This document shows positions 53,821 through 64,000 of a stretch of DNA of 64,000 nt, one piece after another. This stretch comes from Vanilla planifolia (taxonomy: Eukaryota; Streptophyta; Magnoliopsida; Asparagales; Orchidaceae): the NCBI GenBank assembly GCA_023846275.1, contig JAIUJO010000141.1:206001-270000 (forward strand), read 5' to 3'. The position numbers and the translations under genes were made by a program. The notes beneath the pieces were generated by a model, which saw only the letters and a program-made list of their open reading frames with translations, was not told the origin of the DNA and did not search any database. How positions within the stretch are numbered: the first letter of the stretch is position 1; each line of letters begins with the position of its first letter.

Positions 53821-56044
53821 ACTTATGCCTACTTAATATTAAAATAATAATTTATTTTCTTTATATTGATTTAAATTTATGATTCATAGTAATTCTAAAC
53901 CTATTATTCCATTTGAGCTCTATCTCATTTGACGGTTTAGGACATTTTACAAGGCATTTTTATTACTCATTTGATGATTCAGAAAGTTATACTTCTCAAC
54001 TTTAGTGTTATGGAATTCAATTTTCTTTTAAAATTGAAGTTTTTTGAAAATTTTGTTGCTTTAATTTGGTCATATTAGTTCACAAAAAAAGAGTCCTCCT
54101 CATGAGACATTTATGTCATCTTGATTTCGTTACATTTTTTTGCCTTAATTTATTTAATTTTATCATTAATATACAATTATTTAATATAAAAATAATTTTT
54201 TTTAATAATTTACGCTTATTAACTTTAATAATTGATAGAAATTCCAGATGAGGTCTAATGACACTAAACAAGGTTTTTTGGACCTGTTTTGATGTGCCAT
54301 ATACAATTTGTTATTCATTTTTTATAATTTTTAATATCTTATTTTCTATAGTGTTTTAGTGCTTTACAAGAATTTTTAATTTGCAGATCATTTGTCAATC
54401 AAGAATGTTACACTCGATCAACTTATTAGAATGTCCCTCTCCCATGTATTTCATCCTATTTCTTTTTAAAATGTTTTATCTTTTCTTATAATTATATTAT
54501 TGTGCAACTATAATCTCTCATCTTGTGTCTTATACAATACTTTGATCTATTTATATTACATTTATTTATTTTAATTTTTTTTAAGTAAACATAAATATCT
54601 ACTCAACATTACATTTTATCATTATTTACTTTTAATTACTTTGGTAAATCTGAACAATTATAAAAAGGGTCATTTAAGACAAAATAAACATCATAGACTT
54701 GTCTTGACCAACCACATACAATTAAATATTTATTTTTATATTTTTAAATATTCTTTTCTAAAATTTTTGCATATTGAATAAAATATTTAGATTTGATCAG
54801 TATTTGATGATCTAGGATGTTAGTCTCGATGTCATAACTATCTAGGAAAAAAACTATTCTATGCAAGGTACCTTATTATTTTAATTTTTTTATTTTAATT
54901 AGTGTTTTATATGAAATCTACATCTCATGTTACCTGACCTTGATCTGAATCTAATTTCGTTATATCACATTACTTTCATTTGTCTAATTTGAGCTTCAAC
55001 ATATATTAGTTAATATTTAAATAATAATTTATTATTAATTATGATTATTTACTATTGTAATTCCAAGTATTTCTAAAGGATTTCCATCTAGGTCAAGGGA
55101 ACACTATTGGACCTGTCTTAACAAGCTTCATCCATTTAAAAAATAACTTTTTACTTTTAAATATTTCCTTTTTTATTGTTTTTATACAATTTATGAGTCC
55201 TTTCCATTTCTGCATGGTTTCATTATCGAGGTTGTTATGTTTATTCTCTTTAGTGTCATGAAAAAAAACTATCTAGTGTAATTTATCTCATTTTTTTAAT
55301 TTTTTTATCAAGTTGGTTTGATTACTAGGTAATTCTAAATAAAAAATTATTCTTTTTAATTTAAAGTTGTTATGTAATACATTGACTAGAAGTAAAGTAT
55401 TTTTAGTTTTCACGTATATTTACTTAATATTAAAGAATTGCCTTGTTATTACTTATGATTATTTACATTGGTAATTAATTGTAACTTGAAACAAGATGAT
55501 TAAGATGAAACAAATATGGTTGAACTAATGTCCATGAACTTATCCAATTGAATAGTCTCTTTTATAGTCTTAAAGATCTTTCTAAGAATTGGGCATGCTC
55601 AAAGTGACATTTTGACTCATACTAAATTTATGATTATGGAAGTTAAACTTATTCAACTTAGTATCTCAGAATGTAACTTTCATGTAGAAGTTATCTTATA
55701 TCATTTAAGTTTTTTCTTTGACTCGAATATATTACTATGTAAATCAAAATCTTCTTACATGTGACCTTTACATCACTTTAATTTAGGTGTATTTCATTGA
55801 TTCAATTTTTGTCATTTGAACTTTAATAAATATTGTCTTAATATTTAAAAATATTATTAATATTTATATTTATTTGCTATAGTAATTTCAAATTAGGCAT
55901 GATTGAGGATAAATAAGTGTTGCTGAACTCATCTTTATAGGCTTGATCATCTGAAATTTGCATTTCCATATTTAGAAATATTTTATTTTTTAATATTTTG
56001 GATATTTTAGGAGACATTTCAATTCATACCTTATTTAATAATTG
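53806..56044 (+). repeat. Forward satellite block 7, left part
   Basis: This is 2.2 kb of forward satellite with an exact GAGCTC at 53,915 and a clear TTACACTCGATC near 54,408. It ends near 56,045, where CATACCTTATTTAATAATTG no longer continues into the TGATCAAGGATG box. Confidence 0.9.
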
Positions 56045-56051
56045 ATAGTTA

Positions 56052-56067
56052 AACATTAATTAATGTT
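56052..56067. repeat. 16-bp perfect palindrome AACATTAATTAATGTT
   Basis: This self-complementary word lies at the left edge of the non-satellite island. It is AT-only except for one C/G pair, so chance is a real alternative in such DNA. Confidence 0.75.
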
Positions 56068-56694
56068 ATAATTTTCAATATTTCATATGCAGATATAAGA
56101 GTAATAACCCAATATAATAAGATATGAAGGCATGTTTAGACTTACCAAAAAGGGTCAAAATGTTTTGCGACTACCATTCTGAACCCTTTAATAATGGCCA
56201 ACGTGTTGAAGGTGTTATCAATACATTTGGTTTTTATTCCTAATATGTAGTCCTTCTTTTATTATTATCTTTGTTTACTATGAATTTACTAATTAATTAT
56301 TAGCATTACAATTTACTTTTTCCAAATGATATTAATTCAATACTAAGTTTGATAAAAAAACAAAGATTATTCTTATGATAGTTAAGCAGAATAGGTAAGT
56401 TTGAAAATTTAATATTTTTTAAAAATGATCTATTTAAATGGAATTTAATGCTTATATCCACAAATAAATAATTATATCAAGTTTAATATTTCAATTAAAG
56501 TAAAATTAAAATACAAATGATTAAATTAAAAATTATATCTACAAATTCCACTAAAACCAAGATGGTCATGATGAGATTTTAGAATTTTTCATCTTCTTTG
56601 TTAAGTTTTTACGAACACGAATATTGGTTATCTCAAATCTTAAAATTCATTCTAACAAATTTATTAGAAATATGTCTGATGTTTTATAATCAAA

Positions 56695-56736
56695 CAAAGC
56701 ACCAAGGCTATAGGTCAAAGCACCAAGGCTATAGTA
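56695..56736. repeat. 21-bp tandem duplication
   Basis: CAAAGCACCAAGGCTATAG occurs exactly at 56,695-56,713 and 56,716-56,734, giving a period of 21 bp. The lack of any mismatch suggests it is young compared with the surrounding array. Confidence 0.9.
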
Positions 56737-56785
56737 GAGATAAAATTGATGTTCATGTGCTCATATTAATGAATTCGATAAAATT

Positions 56786-59700
56786 TAAGTATTTGTTTTT
56801 TTTTCATATAATTTATTTTATAAATGTTTTGCAAATTTTATGAGATGTTTCTATTCATTCTGAATATGAAGATCTATGATAATATATTTTAATCCCCTTC
56901 AAATGTCACATTCCAATTTTTCTTTAGAATTTATCTCATTTCTTAAAAAATTTTACTTTTAATCTAGTGTTATTTTTATGCAGTTCTATATCTTCTTTGA
57001 TGTGTCATTTAATTGCTTTATAAATGTTTATTATATTGCTTCAATTCATTTCATTTCAACTTTAATATATTTTTCATTTTTATAAAAAAAATAATTTGTT
57101 GCTATTTATTCATATTTAATTTATTAAATAACATTAATACTTAAGATCGTTCGATGCAACAAAGGCTAACATTTTTAGACTCATCTTAAGGAGCTCCATC
57201 CAGGTAAACTTTGTTTTAGTTTTTTTAAACTTTTTCTTTATAGTTTTGGCATACATTTTTAATCATTTTGATTTGTAAATGACATGATGATCAAGTATGT
57301 TATAGTTGAACTCCTTAGTATTTCGTAACAATAATTTAATGTACAATTTATTTTATTTCTAAAAATGTTGTGCTTCAATTTTATTATAAGTCTATAAAAC
57401 TTTAGTTCACCAATTATGTGACCTTTATATAATTTTTGTTCTGTTATACATCATTTCTTTAATTTATCATATTTAAGCTTTAATATTTATTTATTTAAAT
57501 TTAAAATAAATATTATTTTTTATTTATGCTTGTTTAATTTGGTAATTTTTAGTAATTTTGAACGATATCAAAATGAAAAAAATATCGCTGGATTGATCTT
57601 GTGTTCTCTCCACTTAAATATTCTTTTCCATACTTTTAAATATTTTTTTTTCTAAAGCCTTGGAAAACTTTATAAGAAATTTTAATTTGTTGCTTATCTA
57701 ACAACCAAAGATTTTACACTAGCTCTCCAAGTTGTCTAAGAATTTCACTTTCCTATAAAAATTTGTCCCATTTGTTCAATTTCTTTTACTTTTACATGGT
57801 TATGTTATCAGTTAACACTATTTCAAATCTCAATTTATGTTTTCATGGTTTATTTATATTTGTTACTTTAGTTTTTTAATTTTTACTTTTAATTTATACT
57901 AACTGAATATAAATTTTCTTTTATGATTAATGCTTATTTTCTACCATAAATCATAGTAATCACACATCTAGTCCCATCAATATGAAATAAGTAGTTTTAG
58001 GCATATCTCAATAGGCCCTTCCAAGCAAAAAATTTAATTTTTTTAAAATATTGAATATTTTATTTTCTATGGTTTTTCTAAAATTCATAAGCTATTCTTA
58101 CTAGATATGGTTTTATTATTATAGATCGTTTCCACAATGTTTTCTCATTGATATGGATTTATTGTTATAGATTCTTATTTATTTGTTAACTCACAGTAGT
58201 TATAAACAAGACATGAGTTAAAAAAAATACATTGTTGAACTCATTTTAGCAAGCGTTACCAATTAAAGTATTAATTTGCATATTTCAAATTGTTTTCTTT
58301 TATAGGGTTTTAACATGCTTTGCGAGATATTTCAATTGGTGTATTATTTGATGATCAAAGTTTTTATCATCTATATCTTACTTAGTAATTTAAATTAGTA
58401 TTTCAATAAACATCACTTTAATTGGTTATTTACCTTTCTAACTCTATATCTCAGCACTTATAAATTTTACATCTTGATGTATCTTCACATTATATTACTT
58501 CAGTTAATGACATTTAGATTTTAATATTTATTTACAAAATATTTAAATAATATTTATTAATATTTATGCTTAAATATTTTTTGTGGTTGGTCTTATGTAA
58601 TGGAGCTCTATAATATAAAATATTTATTTCTATATTCCAAAATTTTTTATTTTTTATTGTTTTCACACATTTTATAGGATAATTTGATTCATTCATTATT
58701 TTGCAATAGAGGATATTACATTTCATCTCCTTATTACCATACAATGCAACGAACAAATGTAATTTATCTCTCTTGTAAATGTTATTCATTTTATTTTTGT
58801 TTATATCGACATAACTATAAATCTCATTTTAATTTCAATAAATGTTTAAATTAATATTAAAAAAATATTATTATTTTTGGTCATTTTCTTTGGTAATCAA
58901 ACAATATATATTTAATTAATTTTAAAATAATTTTTAGAAACAATTAATAAGCCATATACAATTAAATATTAGTTTGACACCAAATTCGACAAGAAAGGAT
59001 TTTATACACAATTTCGTTAGTATTTTGGAATGTAAATTGCTTGTATAACTTATATATCATTACTTCAAATTTTTTCTTTCATTTGGTTAAATTATTATAT
59101 AATTTAAAAGTTTCTCTAACTGTGACCTTTACATCACTTTTATTTGGCTGCATTACATTACAACAACTTAAATTAATTGAGCTTTAACATATTTTTACTA
59201 AATTTTAAAATAATAATTTAAAAGTTTTTTTGTTATTTAACTTTCAATTTTGTAGTAATTCGAAACTTGGTCCATTTAAGACAAAAAAAATGTTATTAGT
59301 CTAATCTTAAAGGGCTCCATCCAATTACATATTAATTTCTATATTTTTATCTCATTTTTTTAAATTTTTCTTTTCTTGCTTTTATTACTATGTAACTTTA
59401 AATTTCAACTCGTGTAACATTTATGTAACCCTAATTTTGTTATATTATAGTGCATCAAATATTATACTTATACATCAATATATATCTACTAATTATACAG
59501 GAATAATTTATAATTACATATGATTATTTACTTTGAAAATTTATAGCTTAAACATGGTATGAATCGGATGTAACAAATGCTAGACTCACTTGGCCATCTT
59601 TTTAAATAATTTCTTCCTTTAGCATGTGTTAATAGATATTTTAATTTGTACCTCATATGATATTCAATAATACTACACATGATCTCCTCACTATATTAGA

Positions 59701-62700
59701 ATATATCATTCTTAAAAAATTCATCACATTTTTCAAAATTTTCGTTTATTTTATTATTATTACTTTATTATCTAACCGTAAATCTTTTCTCCTTTTAGCT
59801 TCACAACATCTTTTTTATATTAAATTTATTCAAAATATCTCATTTTAGCTTTAGTTTTTATTTAATTAATTATAAAAAATAATATATTATTAATTAAGCT
59901 TATTACATTGGTTATTCATAATAATTCTAAATGAGATCCCATTGAGATGAAGGAAACAATATGTGATTTATATAAGTAACTGTGTATTATTAAGTATTAT
60001 TTTTAAAAATTGTAGATATTTTATTTTTAAGTACCTCTACATGACTTATTATACATTTGGATTTGTACGTTATTTTAATATTAGGGATGTCACATTTAGG
60101 TTCTTTAATTTTTTGGAATGTAAATTTCCCAAAAAATTTATCTAATTATTTGGTCCTTTTTGCATTGATTTTGTTGCATTACTATGCAATCAAAGATTTC
60201 TTATTATACAGCAAATACATTGCTTTGATTTTGTCATATTATAATGCTTTATTTTATCTAATTTAGCTTCACTATATATTTACTAAAAAGTAAAAAGTAC
60301 TCTATTATTATTTCTGTTATTTACTTTTTTAATTAATAATATTTTTAAATAAGGCCTAATAAAGGATGAATAAATTCTATTAGACTCATCTAATCAAGGG
60401 AATCCAAAAAGATATTAATTACGATATTTTAAAATATTTATTTTCTTTAAGTTTTGCATGATTTTAAAAGTATCACAATTCATATCTCAATTGGCAACAT
60501 TTGATCTATTTACTATATTAGAACATGATTTTCTAGTTCAATTTATCTCATTCATTTGATTTTTCCATCAATATATCTCATTCCACTTTAGTATATATTT
60601 ACTTAACATAAAAAAAATTTTACCATTTACCCTATTTAATTTTGTATTTTATAGTAAGTTTAAATGAGGTCTGGTCGAGATGAAGCAAACATTGTTGAAC
60701 TAATATTGACAACCATTGCACATCTAAAAAGTTATTTTTTAATTTTTAAATGTTTGAGTTTTAGGAATTTTGCATGTCTTATAAGATTTTATGTTTCATA
60801 CATATTTTTATGGTTAAGAATGTCACATTATATTTAATTAAGATCTTAGTACTAGAATTAACATAAAACGTTTTCAAATTTTTAAAATTTTTTTATCATT
60901 GATTTGGTGACTATGTTATGGAATTATACATGTTTCATGTAACCTTTATAATGCCCTTATTTTGTTATACTATAGTGCTTTTATTTGTCTTATATTAACG
61001 TTATGACATATTTACTAAATATTATAAAATATATTTTATTTTTTGTCCTTATTTATTTCCATAATCCAAATTTTTAACGACTTCCAATTGATGGGCAACA
61101 ACTATCGTTGGCCTTGACTCCTTGATTTAATGATCAAGGATTTTATGATTTATCTAGTAAGTATCTTGGACAATAACATTCCCTTATAATACAATTAATT
61201 TCTTAAAATATTAGACATTGACTTGCTTTATTGCAATGCAAGTCTAAATCTCTTCTTGTTTGACCATTAAATCACTTTGGTATGCTTATATACATTGATT
61301 CAATAAACCTCAATTCAACTTAAATATACGTTTACGTAAATCTAAAAATACTTTATCAGTATTTAGTTTTGCTAGGCTTTACCAGTTATTTATCTATAAA
61401 AACTTTGATGATCAATGATCTTTCACTCTATGTCTTTACCAGTCCAAAATGCAACCTTCTCTTACAATTTATGCCATCTCATCAAATATTTTGCTTAGAT
61501 TTGATTTCAATACTATGTAAATCTAAATCTCCTTACACGTGTTTTTGACATCATTATTTCTTTGTAATATTAAATTCTCTAAAAATATTTCATTTTTTGC
61601 TTTGAAAAATATTTAATTAATAATTAAAAAGTTATTTTATCATTAATTATATTTTTTATTTCTTAATTTATAGTAATATTAAATGTTGTTTGATTAAAAT
61701 GAAACATCAGCATCGGATTCACCTCAATGAGAAATATTCAAATAAAAATTTATTTTTAACATTTTTAAATGTTTTCTTTTTGTGGTCAGGGAATGTCTTT
61801 TGAATATTTCTATTAATACCTCATTCTTATGATTGAGATGTCACAATTGATCTCTTTAGTATCATGTAGAACAGCTTTCTTGTACAATTTATCTTATTAA
61901 TTCTAAAGTTTTATTATGATGTTGTTTTAAGCTATGTCACACTAAATTTGATCTCGTGTGACATTTACATCTTTTCAATCGGCTATATCACATAATTTCG
62001 ATTTATACTACTCCTACTTTAATATAAATTTTTGTATAATTAAATTATACTATTTATTATGTTAATTTAAAATTTAATTTTGTAATAATTCAAAAAGTGA
62101 TTTGATCAAAATGGAAAATAGACATTGGTCATGCCTCAATGAGTTATATCTAATTAAAAATTTATTTTTTATTTTTTAAGTATTTTATTTTCAAGTATTT
62201 TTGTGTGCTTTAAGAGGCATTTTGAGTCAAAGCTTATTTTCTTTTTTTGAATGTTGCATTCATTCTACATAGCTTCTTGGAATATAGTTATCTCACAGAA
62301 TTGATCATATTCTTCAAATATTCTTGCATTGACTAGTTATATGATAATACTTTGATTTATTTCATTTAAAATTTAAAATAAATATGTCATTTCTTTTAAA
62401 ATATTAATTTTTATTATTTATATTTATTTATTTTAGTATTTTATAGAAATTCCAATTGAGGTTCCATCTAATTGATATAAAAATTATTTAAATCATCCCA
62501 ACAAATTCTATCATCTAAAATATTGGTATTTATTGTTTTAAATATTTTATTTACAATAGATTTTTATATTTTTTATTTGATTTTTATATTCATACCAAAT
62601 TTGATGATGGATAGTATGACCGATAAACTCCTATCTAACTTTGAATCCAACTTTTAAACAATTTACCTCACTTCAAATGTTTTATGTTGATTTAGTTAAA

Positions 62701-64000
62701 TTGTAATTTTGCACTAAATCTCATATTGTATACCTTTACATTTCCATTATTTGGTTATACAACATTCCTAGAATTTATCTATTTTTAAATTAAAAATATT
62801 TTAGGCTATTCTTAAAATAATTTTTTTTTTAATGTTGTTTAGATATTTAGATAATTTGTAGAAATTCCAGCAAGGTACCTTTAAGGGGAATTGAACATCA
62901 ATGGACTTATCTTGATATTATTTATCAAATAAAATATTTATTTTTATAAATTTTAAAAATATTTTATTATCTATGATTTTGGTATTCTTTATGAAATATT
63001 TTAATTTGCACCTGATTTGTTGGTTGAGAGTATCACACTCAATCGTTTTGGCATCTTGTATTATAGCACTCCCACACAATGTGTCACTTTAGATATTTTT
63101 GTTTTATTTTGTCATATGCTTATGTAACTCTAAATCACATATCATCTCACGTTTAAATCACATTGAATTTGTTATATCTTGTTGATTGAATTTACCTCGC
63201 GCCAGCTTAACGAATTTTTTGATAACAAAGAAATAATTTTTTTGTTTGTAATTATTTAACATTGAGTTTTGATGTACTAAAAAAATGTCATTGGATCAGA
63301 CCTACCAAGTTCAATCAAATTAAATATTTATTTTCTTACAATTTTAATATATTTTATTTTCTTTTAATTACTTGTTGGTTTAGAAAATATTTCAATTTCT
63401 ACTTAATTTAATGATAAAAGATATTACAATCAATCTCCTTAGTATCATTGAATTTAGCTATCTTGTAAAATTTATCTCATTTATTCAAGTTATGTACTTC
63501 GATTTGGTTATTAAACTATGTAACTCTATATCTCATCTCATATGGCATTGACATTGCCTTCATTTGAACTTAGCACATTTCTTCAACTTATAACATTTAA
63601 TTTTTAATATGAAAATTCTACATAATAGAATAACATATATTATTTTTACTCTTTTTTCATTTATAAATTAATAGTTAGTCCAAATAATGTTTGATTGAGA
63701 TGAAACAAATGCTATTGAGCTCCTCCTAATGAGGTATATTTGATCAAATATTATTTTCTATATTTTTAAAAACTTATTTAGTATTATTTTTAGCATATTT
63801 TATAAGATATTTTTATTCATAATAAATTTGACTATAGTGCATTGTCATAAAATTTATCTGAAATCATGAACTTTTTTCTTTTAATTGGCTATTTTACTTT
63901 GTTACACTAATGCTCCTATCATTTGAGTATTACAACTCTTTGATTTTGTTATATTATATTGCTTCAATTTATCACATTTTAGCTTTGATAAATATCTACT
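56786..64000 (+). repeat. Forward satellite block 7, right part
   Basis: This is 7.2 kb of forward satellite continuing to the window edge. Exact GAGCTC boxes lie at 57,191 and 58,603. The TTACACTCGATC box is seen as ATCACACTCAATCG near 63,033 and TTACAATCAATCTCC near 63,422, both CpG-lost forms. The window ends inside a monomer, just after TTTAGCTTTGATAAATAT. No gene is seen. Confidence 0.9.
58104..58172 (+). repeat. 46-bp local tandem duplication
   Basis: A 23-bp stretch beginning GATATGG and ending TATAGAT is present at 58,104-58,126 and 58,150-58,172 with two mismatches. It is a small duplication inside a damaged monomer. Confidence 0.75.

Larger units (their letters stand above)
56045..56785. 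other. Non-satellite island of about 0.74 kb, origin unknown
   Basis: No monomer boxes are found between about 56,045 and 56,785. The left part (CCAAAAAGGGTCAAAATG, then AATGGCCAACGTGTTGAAGG) is less AT-rich than the array, and the right part is A/T-rich. The island starts near a 16-bp palindrome and contains a 21-bp tandem duplication. On the right the satellite restarts at an earlier point of the monomer (a degraded GCATGCTTTATAAGATATTT tract) than where it stopped on the left, so this is not a clean insertion into one unit. No similarity to the island at 25,011 was noticed. The 81-codon frame at 56,598-56,843 spans the right edge and is not a credible gene. Confidence 0.65.

Noticed and set aside
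56598-56843. 81-codon frame with a repeated KHQGY motif
   Set aside because: The repeated motif is just the 21-bp DNA duplication read in frame, and the frame runs out of the island into satellite.
63717-63722. A further exact GAGCTC
   Set aside because: Alignment places it in the TTGGACTC part of the monomer, not the usual box, so it is a chance occurrence. The GAGCTC at 23,712 is likewise out of place.
1-64000. Regular repeats as a CRISPR array
   Set aside because: The units are about 400 bp, diverged throughout and without constant-repeat/unique-spacer alternation. The composition and context are eukaryotic.
1-64000. Organelle or apicomplexan-like genome because of the extreme AT content
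   Set aside because: No organelle genes, rRNA or tRNA are visible, and the content is one tandem repeat family rather than compact genes.

Overview
The window is non-coding eukaryotic DNA of very low GC (about 20-22% by eye). Apart from two short islands, all of it is one old satellite family. The repeat unit (monomer) is about 410 bp in intact copies, measured as 416, 411 and 408 bp, with many copies shortened by internal deletions. There is room for roughly 150 monomers. Neighbouring monomers differ a lot (roughly 25-35% by eye), so the array has not been homogenised recently. I find no protein gene, rRNA, tRNA, CRISPR array or recognisable transposon protein. The longest open frame is about 106 codons and lies inside the repeat. 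The host is probably a species with a sizeable repeat-rich genome. A plant or an invertebrate is possible, and the sequence does not settle it. CpG sites in the repeat appear to decay to TpG and CpA, which suits a host that methylates its DNA.

In forward (+) orientation a monomer reads, in order: a GATGAGCTCTAT box; an A/T tract; a TGATCAAGGATG box followed by TTACACTCGATC; a GGAATGCAA box; CAATTTATCTCATTTC; TTTGGTTATATTAC; a TGACCTTTACATCAC-like stretch; a second TTTGGTTATATTAC; a second CAATTTATCTCATTTT; TTTACTTAATATTAAA; TTATTATTATTTATGC; a CATAGTAATTCCAAA stretch; then GAGATGAAACAAATG and TTGGACTCATCTT, which lead into the next GATGAGCTC.

Layout by orientation: + from 1 to about 10,305; - from 10,306 to about 24,760; + from 24,761 to about 40,824, broken by a 1.1-kb non-satellite island at about 25,011-26,147; - from 40,825 to 43,526; + from 43,527 to about 45,676; - from 45,677 to about 53,805; + from 53,806 to 64,000, broken by a 0.74-kb island at about 56,045-56,785.

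Two larger duplications sit on top of the monomer pattern. The first is an approximately 450-bp tandem pair at 8,130-9,015. The second is a 3.8-kb tandem pair, 39,729-43,526 and 43,527-46,735, which duplicated a segment already holding a +/- orientation switch. Two of the six switches are therefore explained by one later tandem duplication. The picture is an ageing, rearranged satellite domain, such as pericentromeric or former centromeric heterochromatin. That location is an inference.
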